From positions 62,001 through 126,000 of the forward strand of contig JAUSAW010000009.1 of NCBI GenBank assembly GCA_030652335.1: a DNA stretch of 64,000 nt, given 5' to 3'. Shown here piece by piece: positions 15,367 to 25,870 of this stretch. This DNA is from Gammaproteobacteria bacterium. GTDB taxonomy: Bacteria; Pseudomonadota; Gammaproteobacteria; Francisellales; CACEW01. Position numbers and translations under genes: made by a program. Within the stretch, counting starts at the first letter, position 1. Every line of letters starts with the position of its first letter. Under the pieces are notes generated by a model, which did no database searches, was not told where the DNA came from, and saw nothing but the letters and a program-made list of their open reading frames with translations.

Positions 15367-18336
15367 TCATGGCATTACGGCTGTCACAGCTTCAGCATTA
15401 AACCTTAACTGCTCTACAAATACACTTGCTGTAACAGGCAACATGCATGCATTAAGCTGACTCATATGTTGAGACAAAGCCTTAAACAAATCAGCCGGGG
15501 AGACTTCAAGCTCATCTGCAATATCATAATGGGCAATTTTATTACGCATGGCTTTTAAAAGCGCCCAAAACTGGCACTCTTTGTCTTTATCCCAACCACG
15601 CGCTGTCATTAAGCTTGCTAAGCCTTCTTTATTAGCACTTTGATAAATGAACTCACGCCAAACCATTAAAGCCATTTCACAGGCTTGGAATTTCCATTTT
15701 CCTGAGATGTCATCTGAAGCGAGCAATATTGCAGCATGCTCAGCATCAGCAAGCCCTTCTTTAACAGCGACCACCTTCACTTGGTCACAAAAATCTTTTA
15801 ATAATGGTAATACTTTATTTTGCAATAAATCCAAGAGCTCTAAAGCTGAACCCTCTTCTATAAATGTCTCGTCTTTGGTCACTGTAAAACTAGCAAAATA
15901 GCTTGATTCTATAATTGTCGAATATAGTGCGGCTAAATTTGTATCATCTTTATGGCCGATAAGACTCTTTATAAATGGAATAAGTTTACCCAACCCACCC
16001 CCTTTTAACCAATCACTTGGACGATGAATGATATGGTTACGAATCCTATTGGCACGTCGAGTGACACTTGCCTCTGATGATTCTGCAATTAACCCCATTA
16101 ATCGACTTAGGTTATAACATATGGCTGCATCTATAGCGCTTTTAGCTTTGCATGGTTTGATTTCACTAAAGGAATCAACAAGCATTTTAAGATCATTTAA
16201 ATAAAGGGAAATAGCAGGCTTTAACTTACTATCAGCCGCAGCACTTACAGTTAAACTTGACGGCATATACTGACCAAAGGTCGAAGCAGGGCTGGGACTT
16301 TTTTTAGCCTCACGGCATTTAGTAGCGAACGCTGCCTCTCCGAATCCAGCCCGTGCAACTTGTGTTGACATTGGCAGGGCATAAGCTGGCCTAGCAATAG
16401 GCACTACAGGAGGCTTTGTTGGGATTGATTTTGTGGAGGTGACCTCAGGCAGCAATGTGGTTAAAGGGCTGCCTGCCGATAGAGATGAACTAGAACGTGA
16501 ACGCGATCTATCTGATATCGTGCTAGGCGTAGTTGCGGACAGGCTTGGGCTGGTTATAGGCTTAATAGTACTTGGCATTTCGAGATCGCGCATCAGAGTT
16601 TTTAAACTTAATTCAGTACGTAGACTGGTTACGTCAGTGCCATTTTTTTCCATTTTATTTAATAAATCTTTAATCGACTTATTTAGTTTTTGAGCATAAG
16701 GCAAAACTTTTGATTCATCAAAAGGGGCCTTAGCTTTATTAGCAAAGGTTTTTTGAAGTTTGGTGAAATTGTCTCTATAAGCATTTAATCGGTTTTCTAT
16801 ATCCCGTCTTTCTACTACTTGATAATACGTATCAGTCACAACAGGACTTACACCGCTAGGCTTAACAGATACTTCTGTCAACACTTCTGGGCCTTCGAGA
16901 GTTTTATCAATAATTACTGATGGAAGAACTACTGCTTCGGGAATAGATTCTGATAAAGGCAAAGCTTTAGCTTTTGTAGGCTTTGGCTTACTAGCAATAG
17001 CTACTGAAGTCGCTAATTCCGGCACCCCCCACTCTCTTAGCCATTCAGCAGGAATGAAGTGGCGAGGGCTTCTCCCTTCCACCTTTATATCTAAAGCATG
17101 AGGATCAGCATGATAGAAGATAGATAATATCTCTTTACTACTATCATCTTCCTGCCTAATTTTAGAAATAGTACTATATTTTTTAGCGGCATAATGCAGA
17201 GCACTTAGACCCATAGGCATTTTACAAGGCGCGGCATAACCGAATAATAGCTTAATGAGCTTAATATTCCAATGGACTATTGCTATATCAAATAAGAGGA
17301 TTTTACCTGCAAGGCTGTCCCATATTTTTAAACGCTGCTTTTTTGTTAAGGTATCTGGAAAGAGTTTTATTAAAATCTTCTCGACAGCCTCTATACTGTC
17401 AAAAGTTGCCGCCCTGGCCAAAGGAGTCTGGCCCTCCTTATTAAAAATAAATAATGATTCTCTTGCTTTTGGCTGACTCAATATAAAATCAACCAACACG
17501 CCCCCATCTGGCATAGAGCACACATAATGAACCGGTGTCATTCCCTCAGCATCCATGCAGAGAAGCTTTGCACCATGCTTTAAAAGCAAAGACATCACCC
17601 GCATCTGACCTTCATTGATAAAATTAAATCCTACAAACGCTGTCGATAGTATGCGTCTATAAGAAAGAGAGGCCTTATGCAAAGGTGTAAGTAACTTATT
17701 GTCAACTAAGTTTACATCTAAACCTCTGCCTAACAGTATCTCAATAATGCCCAATCTCGCTTCTAAATTCTTTGCATACAAAGGGTTTAATGCATACGTT
17801 GTATATGTTGGAGGAAGATAAACGCTAAGCAGTAAAACTGCAACATGCAGAAGGTTTTTTCCAGTAGATGACTCTATCATTTTCAGGTCATAGCCTGAAT
17901 CTTGCAATAGAACAAATAATTCTAAATCATTATTATCAACAGCTTCGCTTAAAAAATCAAAATTTAATAAGCTACGAGTCTCACGGCGACCCAAAAAATA
18001 TCGTATAAAACTCCGCCTATTTCTATCAATCTCTTCTTGTATAATAGACTCTGGTAACTGCATCGTCTTAATAAGGTAAATAGGGGATTTTAAATAGCTT
18101 TCGCCTAATGATACCCCCTTGTCAAAGAGAAACTCTACACCCTTAAAGTCCCCCATTAAACCAGCCAGAGCTAAAACCAGTGAACCATCCGCTGGATTGT
18201 CAGACAACATTTTTTGCGTCGTTGGAACATTCAAAACATAAGTGCTTTTGTTTGTGGCTTCATCGAAAACCGTAACGAAAAATTTTTCGATAGATATAAA
18301 TTTAGCAATACTTAGCTCGGCTCCTGAAGCATGCAT
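15367..18336 (-). CDS. Large ankyrin-repeat protein with two HEPN-like RxxxxH motifs
   Basis: A 989-residue protein starting after GTAGGAGATGAAAT. Residues about 40-430 carry ankyrin repeats, some degenerate: SLVLALAGLMGDFKGVEFLF, TGKNLLHVAVLLLSVY, NKLLTPLHKASLSYRRIL, GMTPVHYVCSMPDGG, GQTPLARAATFDSIEAVEKI and GLSALHYAAKKYS. A low-complexity Pro/Ser/Thr linker spans about 450-690. The last 250 residues are helical and hold RNHIIH (Arg766-His771) and RNKIAH (Arg931-His936), both fitting the RxxxxH active-site motif of HEPN nucleases. HEPN proteins are usually RNases in toxin or defence systems, or inert partners. The pairing with ankyrins suggests a targeted effector or anti-host RNase. Nuclease activity is inferred from the motif only. 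Confidence 0.7.
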   Translation of the reverse strand: MHASGAELSIAKFISIEKFFVTVFDEATNKSTYVLNVPTTQKMLSDNPADGSLVLALAGLMGDFKGVEFLFDKGVSLGESYLKSPIYLIKTMQLPESIIQEEIDRNRRSFIRYFLGRRETRSLLNFDFLSEAVDNNDLELFVLLQDSGYDLKMIESSTGKNLLHVAVLLLSVYLPPTYTTYALNPLYAKNLEARLGIIEILLGRGLDVNLVDNKLLTPLHKASLSYRRILSTAFVGFNFINEGQMRVMSLLLKHGAKLLCMDAEGMTPVHYVCSMPDGGVLVDFILSQPKARESLFIFNKEGQTPLARAATFDSIEAVEKILIKLFPDTLTKKQRLKIWDSLAGKILLFDIAIVHWNIKLIKLLFGYAAPCKMPMGLSALHYAAKKYSTISKIRQEDDSSKEILSIFYHADPHALDIKVEGRSPRHFIPAEWLREWGVPELATSVAIASKPKPTKAKALPLSESIPEAVVLPSVIIDKTLEGPEVLTEVSVKPSGVSPVVTDTYYQVVERRDIENRLNAYRDNFTKLQKTFANKAKAPFDESKVLPYAQKLNKSIKDLLNKMEKNGTDVTSLRTELSLKTLMRDLEMPSTIKPITSPSLSATTPSTISDRSRSRSSSSLSAGSPLTTLLPEVTSTKSIPTKPPVVPIARPAYALPMSTQVARAGFGEAAFATKCREAKKSPSPASTFGQYMPSSLTVSAAADSKLKPAISLYLNDLKMLVDSFSEIKPCKAKSAIDAAICYNLSRLMGLIAESSEASVTRRANRIRNHIIHRPSDWLKGGGLGKLIPFIKSLIGHKDDTNLAALYSTIIESSYFASFTVTKDETFIEEGSALELLDLLQNKVLPLLKDFCDQVKVVAVKEGLADAEHAAILLASDDISGKWKFQACEMALMVWREFIYQSANKEGLASLMTARGWDKDKECQFWALLKAMRNKIAHYDIADELEVSPADLFKALSQHMSQLNACMLPVTASVFVEQLRFNAEAVTAVMP

Positions 18337-18423
18337 ATTTCATCTCCTACAAGGTAGAAAATTCTCATACTGCATTTATATTTTTAAATAATCAATGGCA
18401 ATCCAGCAAAACTAAAAAATTGA

Positions 18424-18453
18424 TAAAAAAAAGCAGCCCTAAGGCTGCTTTTT
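18424..18453 (-). terminator. Rho-independent terminator after rpsA
   Basis: AAAAAGCAGCC, loop CTAA, GGCTGCTTTTT: an 11-base perfect stem with A and T tracts on either side, so it can work in both directions. It lies about 50 bases past the rpsA stop and is followed at 18454 by a palindromic repeat. Confidence 0.85.
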
Positions 18454-18488
18454 GGATCCCGGGTTCCGCTATGCGGTCCCGGGATGAC
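18454..18488. repeat. GGATCCCGGG palindromic repeat
   Basis: GGATCCCGGGTTCCGC, ATGCGG, TCCCGGGATGAC: a stem formed by ATCCCGGG and CCCGGGAT. The same family occurs at 36321, 40608, 44786, 51834, 51886, 56390 and 58890, always between genes. Confidence 0.75.
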
Positions 18489-18499
18489 ATAAGGTATTG

Positions 18500-20179
18500 T
18501 TATTGCTTATTGAGTTTCTCTTTCAGCAAGTCACCTAATGTGGTGTTTCCGGTTTTCTCATCAGAGTTCATATAAGTCTGAGCGGCTTGTTTATGCTCAT
18601 GATCTTCTAAGGCTTTGATGGATAGGTTAACCATTTGGTTTTTACGGTCGATTCCGATATAAGTCGCTTCGATAGCTTCGCCTGATTTCAGGTGCTGTCT
18701 TGCGTCTTCGATACGATCGCGTGAAATTTCTGATGCACGGATATACCCTTGTAGGCCATCGCCTAAATCAACGGTTGCGCCGCGTTCATCCACTTCAGTA
18801 ATGGTACCTTTAACAGAGGCGCCTTTTTCATAGTTTTGGCTAAAGTGTGAGAATGGGTCGTGTTCCATTTGTTTCACACCTAAAGAAATACGCTCACGTT
18901 CGGTATCAACGCCCAATACGATAGCAGTAATGGAGTCGCCTTTTTTGAAGTTGCGTACGGCTTCTTCACCGGTTTGGTTCCAGGATAGGTCGGATAAGTG
19001 GATTAAACCATCTATGCCGCCGTCAAGACCAATAAACACACCGAAATCGGTAATGGATTTAATGGTTCCGGAAACTTTATCACCTTTTTGATGGGTTTGA
19101 GCAAATTTAGCCCATGGATTATCCACACACTGTTTCAAGCCTAAGGAGATACGACGACGCTCAGGGTCGATGTCTAATACGATCACATCAACTTCTTGGC
19201 CTAATTGTACTACTTTGCTTGGGCTAATGTTTTTATTGGTCCAATCCATTTCAGATACGTGTACTAAACCTTCCACGCCATCTTCTAATTCAACGAAACA
19301 GCCGTAGTCCGCAATATTGGTTACGCGACCATGAACTTTTTTGCCTTCAGGGAACTTGCCAACCAAGTTAACCCATGGATCTTCGCCTAACTGTTTCAAG
19401 CCTAACGATACACGGCCACGTTCGCGCTCGAATTTCAATACTTTAACTTTGATTTCGTCGCCAACTGCGATCATCTCGTTTGGATGCTTAATACGCTTCC
19501 AGGACATGTCGGTAATATGTAGCAAGCCATCAACGCCGCCCAAATCGATAAACGCGCCGTAGTCGGTAAGGTTCTTAACGATACCTTTAATTTCTTGGCC
19601 TTCAGTCAAGTTTTCGAGGACTGCATCGCGCTCTGCGCTGCCTTCAAGCTCGATTACCGCACGACGGGAAACTACCACGTTATTACGTTTAGCATCGATT
19701 TTAATTAATTTAAATTCTAAAGGTTTGTTTTCTAGTGCAGATGTATCGCGTAATGGTCTTACATCGACTAAAGAACCTGGAAGGAATGCGCGTACGCCGT
19801 CTAATTCGACAGTGAAACCGCCTTTTACTTTGCCAGTAATAACACCGATAATTACGGCGTTAGCTTCGTGCGCGGCTTCGAGTTTTCTCCACACTTCAGC
19901 ACGTTTAGCTTTTTCACGAGATAGACGGGTTTCGCCATTGCTATCTTCAACAGTATCAAGGGCAACCTCGACAATGTCTCCAGCTTTAACGGTGATCTCA
20001 CCCTTTTCATCTCTAAATTGTTCAGCCGGGATAACGGCTTCTGATTTAAGGCCTGCATCGATTAAAACAAAGCCGTTAGCTACTTTCAGTACGAGTCCTT
20101 TGACAATCGTACCTGGCTCCATTTCAATTTTTTTGAGGCTTTCTTCGAATAATTGCGCGAAACTTTCTTTCATTGACAT
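18500..20179 (-). CDS. rpsA: 30S ribosomal protein S1
   Basis: A 559-residue protein (E. coli 557) with six S1 domains; typical lines are [77 protein letters not shown] and [21 protein letters not shown]1 binds mRNA at the small subunit and aids initiation. The start at 20179 has a second ATG two codons later. It follows cmk, the order kept in gammaproteobacteria, and is closed by the terminator at 18424. The leader holds CAACAC/GTGTTG inverted arms (20191-20207), which may play a part in S1 autoregulation. Confidence 0.97.
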   Translation of the reverse strand: MSMKESFAQLFEESLKKIEMEPGTIVKGLVLKVANGFVLIDAGLKSEAVIPAEQFRDEKGEITVKAGDIVEVALDTVEDSNGETRLSREKAKRAEVWRKLEAAHEANAVIIGVITGKVKGGFTVELDGVRAFLPGSLVDVRPLRDTSALENKPLEFKLIKIDAKRNNVVVSRRAVIELEGSAERDAVLENLTEGQEIKGIVKNLTDYGAFIDLGGVDGLLHITDMSWKRIKHPNEMIAVGDEIKVKVLKFERERGRVSLGLKQLGEDPWVNLVGKFPEGKKVHGRVTNIADYGCFVELEDGVEGLVHVSEMDWTNKNISPSKVVQLGQEVDVIVLDIDPERRRISLGLKQCVDNPWAKFAQTHQKGDKVSGTIKSITDFGVFIGLDGGIDGLIHLSDLSWNQTGEEAVRNFKKGDSITAIVLGVDTERERISLGVKQMEHDPFSHFSQNYEKGASVKGTITEVDERGATVDLGDGLQGYIRASEISRDRIEDARQHLKSGEAIEATYIGIDRKNQMVNLSIKALEDHEHKQAAQTYMNSDEKTGNTTLGDLLKEKLNKQ

Positions 20180-20236
20180 GTATGTCTTCCCAACACTTAA
20201 GGTGTTGTTTTATGGTTAGTTAATATTAGTCACAGA

Positions 20237-20944
20237 TTATTCTGTGGTCCTACTCACGCAAAAGAAAACTTCGTGAGCCCTTGCAAGTATGGCAACTTCG
20301 ACTTCTTGAATATTCATACAAGAAGTATCGATTACCAAGGCATCAACGGCGGGGATTAACGGGGCAACTGCTCGCGTACGGTCCCTTTCGTCTCTTACCT
20401 CTATCTCATGCAAGAGGTCGGTAATACTAACACCAAGCCCTTGTGCCTGCAACTGTTTCCAGCGACGCTCAGCCCGGACGCGTGGGTTAGCCGTTAAAAA
20501 TATCTTAACGGGCGCCTCTGGGAATACGATGGTACCCATATCACGACCATCGGTCACCAGACCCTTGTCGGTATAAAAAGCGCGCTGACGGGCCATTAGG
20601 GCATCGCGGACTTCTGGGTAGGCGGCAATTTTAGAGGCTACATTGCCACAGGTTTCGCTGCGAATTAAGTCACCTACCATTTTACCGTTTAACAAAATAT
20701 CCTGCTGACCTGACGCCTTCTCAACGAATTTTACATCGAGGTTTAGAGCCAGCCTGGCCATGATGATAGGATCGCCCAAAGGCAGGTTTTTATTCTGGGC
20801 CTCTAAAGCCGTTAAACGGTATAAAGCGCCACTGTCTAACCAATCCCAATTTAATGCCTTAGCAACAAATAAGCTGGCAGTACCTTTGCCAACTCCACTT
20901 GGACCATCGATAGTAATAAGCTTCTTAACTGGTTTTATTGACAT
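20237..20944 (-). CDS. cmk: Cytidylate kinase
   Basis: Transfers phosphate from ATP to CMP/dCMP. The protein of about 235 residues has the P-loop ITIDGPSGVGKGTAS, the CMP-binding region DSGALYRLTAL, VTDGRDMGTIVFP with the family's DGRDMGT motif, and the LID region AERRWKQLQAQG followed by EVRDERDRTRAVAPL. The start is placed at ATG 20944 (MSIKPVKKL); an upstream in-frame ATG at 20956 is possible. Either start overlaps the end of serC, so the genes are translationally coupled in a gyrA-serC-cmk-rpsA series. Confidence 0.95.
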   Translation of the reverse strand: MSIKPVKKLITIDGPSGVGKGTASLFVAKALNWDWLDSGALYRLTALEAQNKNLPLGDPIIMARLALNLDVKFVEKASGQQDILLNGKMVGDLIRSETCGNVASKIAAYPEVRDALMARQRAFYTDKGLVTDGRDMGTIVFPEAPVKIFLTANPRVRAERRWKQLQAQGLGVSITDLLHEIEVRDERDRTRAVAPLIPAVDALVIDTSCMNIQEVEVAILARAHEVFFCVSRTTE

Positions 20945-21986
20945 ATTGATGTTCAAACTCTCTCATAAAGTGAATCAAGGATTTTACACCCTCTATAGGC
21001 ATAGCATTATACAGGCTAGCTCTCAATCCGCCTAGACTGCGATGCCCTTTTAGGTTCAATAATCCATTTGTCTGTGATTGCGTAATAAACTTGAGCTCTA
21101 AATGTGGGTCGCTAAGCTGGAAGGTAATATTGGTTAATGAGCGACACTCTACGGGCACCCTATTCTTATAAAACTTACTGCTATCGATATACTCATATAA
21201 TAAAGCGGCTTTTTCAGCATTGCGCTTCGCCATTTCAGCTAAGCCGCCCTGATTTAATAACCATGTAAATACTAATGAGGCAGTATACCAGGCAAAAGTG
21301 GGCGGGGTATTATATAAAGAATGAGCATCCGCCAAGATTTGATAATTATATAAGCTTGGGGTATTAGGCAGGGGTATTTGAATGAAGTCTTTTCGAACGA
21401 TGACTAGAGTCATGCCAGCGGCGCCGATATTTTTATGCGAGCCGGCATAGATAAGGCCAAACTTCGTAATATCGATGGGCGCCGACAACAAACAGGATGA
21501 CATATCAGCGACTATCGGCACATCGCCACAATCGGGTATATAAGGAATAGATACCCCCTGGACTGTTTCATTTGGGACGCAATGAATATAGGCGGCTTCG
21601 CTTTTATAAGCCCAGGTTTTGGCATTTGCTTCACTGATGACATTAATCTCAGCATAGCGCCTGGCTTCTTTAATAGCCATTTCGGACCAATAACCGCTAT
21701 TAACATAATCGGCTGATTTCTTATCGCCTAATAAATTCATTGGCACCATAGCAAATTGACTGCTAGCGCCACCGGCTAAAAACAAGACATGGTAGGTATC
21801 GGGTATGTTTAATAAAACACGTAAATCTCGCTCAGATTCACGAGCGATAGTTTGAAATTCTGGACTGCGATGACTGATAGCCAGAAAACTTCCCAGGCCC
21901 CGCCAATCGATTAGTGCCTGTGAGGCTTCTTGCAAAACCTCATCAGGCAATATAGCGGGACCAGAGCAGAAATTATAGATCTTCAC
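20925..21986 (-). CDS. serC: Phosphoserine aminotransferase
   Basis: A PLP enzyme of 353 residues (family about 360) that makes phosphoserine from 3-phosphohydroxypyruvate; it also serves pyridoxal phosphate synthesis. Family features are the start YNFCSGPAILPDEVL, HRSPEF, the cofactor loop GGASSQFAMVPMN, DMSSCLLSAPID, and the PLP lysine in YAGSHKNIGAAGM. It starts 2 bases after the gyrA stop and overlaps cmk, so all three are likely on one transcript. Confidence 0.97.
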   Translation of the reverse strand: MKIYNFCSGPAILPDEVLQEASQALIDWRGLGSFLAISHRSPEFQTIARESERDLRVLLNIPDTYHVLFLAGGASSQFAMVPMNLLGDKKSADYVNSGYWSEMAIKEARRYAEINVISEANAKTWAYKSEAAYIHCVPNETVQGVSIPYIPDCGDVPIVADMSSCLLSAPIDITKFGLIYAGSHKNIGAAGMTLVIVRKDFIQIPLPNTPSLYNYQILADAHSLYNTPPTFAWYTASLVFTWLLNQGGLAEMAKRNAEKAALLYEYIDSSKFYKNRVPVECRSLTNITFQLSDPHLELKFITQSQTNGLLNLKGHRSLGGLRASLYNAMPIEGVKSLIHFMREFEHQYVNKTS

Positions 21987-21988
21987 CG

Positions 21989-24604
21989 TTACTCGCTTAA
22001 GGTCTCTTCTGTATCAGCCGCATCCGCTACCGATTCGCCATCAACATCAGCATCGATAAACTCATCGATTCCTTCGATTTCATTAACCGCCTGAACACCC
22101 ACTAAGGATTCATCTTTGCCCAGGTTGATCAATTTCACTCCCTGAGTATTACGGCCTACTAATGAAATTTCAGAAGCCCGGGTTCGAACTAAAACGCCGC
22201 CATCGGTAATGAGCATGACTTGCTTGTCATCTTCGACCCAGATAGCGCTAACCACGTTACCATTACGAGGGCTGGTTTGAATCGATACCACACCTTGTGC
22301 GCCACGGTTTACAGTACGGTATTCAGATACTACGGTACGCTTACCAAAACCGCGTTCGGTGGCTGTTAAGATTTGACCTTCGTTATTAGGTACGATTAAT
22401 AGGGAAATCATTTTTTGTTTAGGTTGCAGCCTCATACCACGTACACCACGAGCCGTACGGCCCATTGCGCGAACGTTAGCTTCATTAAAGCGTACCGCTT
22501 TGCCGGCGTTGCTAAACATCATCACTTCTTTTTGGCCATCGGTTAAGGCGGCGGCAATTAATTTATCGCCTTCGTCTAACTCTAATGCGATGATTCCGCC
22601 TTGACGAGGTCTTGAGAAGGCTTCTAATGCCACCTTCTTAACCACTCCCGCCGAGGTGGCCATAAATACAAAATGCTCGGCATCGTATTGACGCACTGGC
22701 AGCATGGCGGTAATTTGCTCGCCGGTGCCTAATGGCAATAAGTTATTAATAGGTCGACCGCGTGAAGCGCGACCTGCTTGTGGGAATTCATAAACTTTTT
22801 TCCAGTACACTTTACCTAAGTTGGAGAAACACAACATAGTGGCATGGGTGCTGGCGACGACTAATTTTTCGATAATATCTTCTTCTTTTAAAGAAGTGGC
22901 GGCCTTACCTCGGCCTCCGCGATGCTGGGCCTGATACGCGCTAATTGGTTGCGCCTTAACATACCCTTCAGCGGATAATGTTACGGCCATATCTTCTTCG
23001 GCAATTAAGTCTTCGAGATTAACATCTAAATGGGTGTCGTTAATTTCGGTGCGGCGTTCGTCGCCAAACTGATCGCGCATTTCGATTAATTCTTCACGAA
23101 TAACCTGCATTAAGCGTTGGAAATCACCCAGGATATCCAAGAGTCTTTTAATATCGACCAATAGATTACGATATTCATCGAGGATTTTTTCTTGCTCTAA
23201 ACCGGTTAAACGATGCAGTTTTAACTCTAAAATAGCATCGACTTGCGCGGTGGATAAACGATAGATCGAGTCAACCAGGCCGTAACCTGCTGCCAGGCCT
23301 TCCACTCTGGAAGCGTCATTACCGGCTTTTTCCATCATGGTTTTAACGATACCAGGCGCCCAGGTTTTAGACATTAACTGTTGTTTTGCTTCGGCCGGGC
23401 TGCCAGACGCTTTAATCATGGCGATCATTTCATCGATATTGGTCAGCGCTACACCCAGGCCTTCTAATATATGAGCGCGTTCGCGGGCTTTACGTAATTC
23501 AAAAATAGTACGGCGGGTAACAACTTCTTGACGATGGCGGATAAAGGCTTGGATTACTTCTTTTAAATTAAGCAGTCTAGGCTGGTTATCGACAATAGCC
23601 ACCATATTAATACCAAACACCGATTGCATTTGGGTTTGAACATAGAGGTTATTTAACAATACTTCGGTCATTTCGCCACGGCGGACTTCGATCACGACTC
23701 GCATACCATCTTTATCGGACTCATCGCGCAGCTCGGTAATGCCTTCGATTTTCTTCTCTTTTACCAGTTCGGCAATTTTTTCGATTAAGCGGGCCTTATT
23801 AACCTGGTATGGCAGCTCATTAATAATAATGCTGTCTTTACCAGATTTTTCATCGGTTTCAATGGTGGTTCTTGCGCGCATATACACGCTACCACGACCG
23901 GTACGATAGGCTGAATGGATACCGCTACGACCGTTAATAATAGCGGCCGTTGGGAAGTCAGGGCCTGGGATATATTCCAATAATTGATCGATATCTAAGG
24001 TAGGCTCTTCGATCAAGGCTAAGCAGGCATTAATCACTTCGGTCAAATTATGCGGCGGTATATTGGTGGCCATACCGACAGCAATACCTGAGGAACCATT
24101 CACCAATAAATTAGGAATTCGGGTTGGCATAACGACTGGAACCCACTCGGATTCATCATAGTTAGGCACGAAATCTACAGTTTCTTTATCCAAATCGCTT
24201 AATAAGCTATGGGCAAATTTAGACATTCTAACTTCGGTATATCGCATCGCAGCAGGTGAATCGCCATCGACCGAACCAAAGTTACCCTGACCATCGACAA
24301 GCATATAGCGCATCGAAAAGGGTTGAGCCATACGAACGATAGTGTCATAGACTGCGGTATCACCATGCGGATGATATTTACCGATCACGTCACCGACCAC
24401 GCGGGCCGATTTTTTATAAGGCTTATTCCAATCGTTGCCCAGTTCGCGCATGGCAAATAAAACCCGGCGATGCACTGGTTTTAAACCGTCTCGCACATCG
24501 GGCAATGCACGCCCTACAATTACGCTCATTGCATAGTCTAAATAAGACTGTTTGAGCTCTTCTTCGATATTAACCTGAGTGACTTCTTTTGCCATGTTAG
24601 TCAT
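21989..24604 (-). CDS. gyrA: DNA gyrase subunit A
   Basis: This 871-residue subunit has the breakage-reunion domain with the catalytic tyrosine in AMRYTE (Tyr122), [19 protein letters not shown] around residues 78-96, and a C-terminal beta-pinwheel with the GyrA-box type [11 protein letters not shown]. Position 83 is Thr where E. coli has Ser, and Asp87 is kept; several gammaproteobacteria naturally carry Thr here, so this does not by itself show quinolone resistance. The C-terminal tail is acidic ([20 protein letters not shown]). It is the first gene of the serC-cmk-rpsA series. Confidence 0.97.
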   Translation of the reverse strand: MTNMAKEVTQVNIEEELKQSYLDYAMSVIVGRALPDVRDGLKPVHRRVLFAMRELGNDWNKPYKKSARVVGDVIGKYHPHGDTAVYDTIVRMAQPFSMRYMLVDGQGNFGSVDGDSPAAMRYTEVRMSKFAHSLLSDLDKETVDFVPNYDESEWVPVVMPTRIPNLLVNGSSGIAVGMATNIPPHNLTEVINACLALIEEPTLDIDQLLEYIPGPDFPTAAIINGRSGIHSAYRTGRGSVYMRARTTIETDEKSGKDSIIINELPYQVNKARLIEKIAELVKEKKIEGITELRDESDKDGMRVVIEVRRGEMTEVLLNNLYVQTQMQSVFGINMVAIVDNQPRLLNLKEVIQAFIRHRQEVVTRRTIFELRKARERAHILEGLGVALTNIDEMIAMIKASGSPAEAKQQLMSKTWAPGIVKTMMEKAGNDASRVEGLAAGYGLVDSIYRLSTAQVDAILELKLHRLTGLEQEKILDEYRNLLVDIKRLLDILGDFQRLMQVIREELIEMRDQFGDERRTEINDTHLDVNLEDLIAEEDMAVTLSAEGYVKAQPISAYQAQHRGGRGKAATSLKEEDIIEKLVVASTHATMLCFSNLGKVYWKKVYEFPQAGRASRGRPINNLLPLGTGEQITAMLPVRQYDAEHFVFMATSAGVVKKVALEAFSRPRQGGIIALELDEGDKLIAAALTDGQKEVMMFSNAGKAVRFNEANVRAMGRTARGVRGMRLQPKQKMISLLIVPNNEGQILTATERGFGKRTVVSEYRTVNRGAQGVVSIQTSPRNGNVVSAIWVEDDKQVMLITDGGVLVRTRASEISLVGRNTQGVKLINLGKDESLVGVQAVNEIEGIDEFIDADVDGESVADAADTEETLSE

Positions 24605-24827
24605 ATGAGACCCTAATTGATTTTACCTGGCCGAATTATATCACAAAACCCGACAAAGTTCTTGCCAAAAATGGCTTTCTTGAGGATTTTTTTTGAATTT
24701 AAATATTGACTTATAAATCAAGGCATTACGAAGCATAACTTGTCCGAAATTTCGCCATAGATTAATGCTAGATTATTTAGCAAAAAAGCCCTAAAATAAG
24801 GACTTAAAATCACCACAAAAGTAAAGA

Positions 24828-25746
24828 TTAGTGTGAAGAATGGAGAGCATTAAGCTCGATATCAGACAAACCCGTCAACTCTATAATTAAAGTAGCATTC
24901 ATTCCTTTAGCTAGCATGTTTTTAGCTATTTCACGCGCTTCTTCTTGCTTGCCTAATTGCATACCCTGTTGCATGCCTTTCTCAACGCCCCATTGTTCAA
25001 TCTGTTCTGCAATAGTCATCGCTTCACTCCTATATTCCGCTTTACTCTTAAATAATTCAATAATACCAGCGACATCCTGGCTCTCGCCTTCTGACATCAG
25101 GTATTTTATCACATTGCTAGCTAAATCGCGACCAACATGAAAAGAACGCAACAATGCAATAACTTCGCGAGTGAGTGCAATAATATCGCGCTCTCTAATA
25201 TGTTTTTGGACTAGCTCTAACAAAGCGGCCTTACCATGTGTTTTAATTTCATCATCGCTGGTAACGCCAAGATCAATTAACTTCACCGGAGCTGATAAAA
25301 CCTGCCCAGCAAGAATAGGATCATCAAAACATTCAGCCAAATCCAATGAATAAGGATAAGGTGTTTGTGTCCCAGTATAAAACAACAAAGGCACTATGAC
25401 TGGCAATTTTCGCATAGTGCTTTTATCATTCTCGGCATATTTCTTCAAAATCGAAGCCTGATAACGCCAAAATCGTAAAGGCATCAAGCGCTCAGGCTTG
25501 CTCTGATTTTCCACTAAGCAATAAATAAGACCGGGCTTATTATCTATGGCAAGTGAATATAAAACATCCGTCATATGCTGGCGTCGCTTCCTCAATATAA
25601 GAGGTTGGCTCGCCTCGAAGCGTTGTAAAATCACAGCGCTGTTTTATCGATTCTGGTAAATGCGCTTTTAGGAAATCTACTGCCACCGTTAAATCACCTA
25701 AACATTGTTTAGAAAAGATATCATGAGGAATATTAATCCTGCTCAT
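24828..25746 (-). pseudogene. Rpn-family PD-(D/E)XK nuclease/transposase-like gene, frameshifted
   Basis: Two frames together make one Rpn/transposase_31-type protein. The first 53 codons from ATG 25746 (behind GGAG) read MSRINIPHDIF, VDFLKAHLPESIK and TSYIEE, typical of the family's N-terminus; the rest continues in another frame with RKRRQHMTDVLY, IYCLVENQSKP, MPLRFWRYQ and PVIVPLLFYTG. The break lies near 25588, where one or two bases have been lost or gained. The catalytic-core motif QxK-like region (ENQSKP) is in the second frame. The C-terminus has Gln/Gly-rich repeats (GMQQGMQLGKQEE) usual for Rpn proteins. It may be a dead gene, or a sequencing error. Confidence 0.8.
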
Positions 25747-25870
25747 TTCTTACTCCGATCAAATAATAACCATCGTAACGCTTATCGACCTGGATTAAAA
25801 CAGCGCACAGCCTCTAGCCTCAAGCAATTAGCTAGAGTATGATTAGGCAAAGACCTACTGGATCAAAAGC

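Noticed and set aside
19725..20219. 164-residue antisense frame within rpsA
   Set aside because: It mirrors the codon pattern of rpsA (Ser/Thr/Pro-rich as usual for antisense frames) and has no ribosome site.
24238..24372. Thr83 in GyrA as a sign of fluoroquinolone resistance
   Set aside because: Thr at this position is native in many gammaproteobacteria; Asp87 is unchanged, so resistance cannot be claimed.
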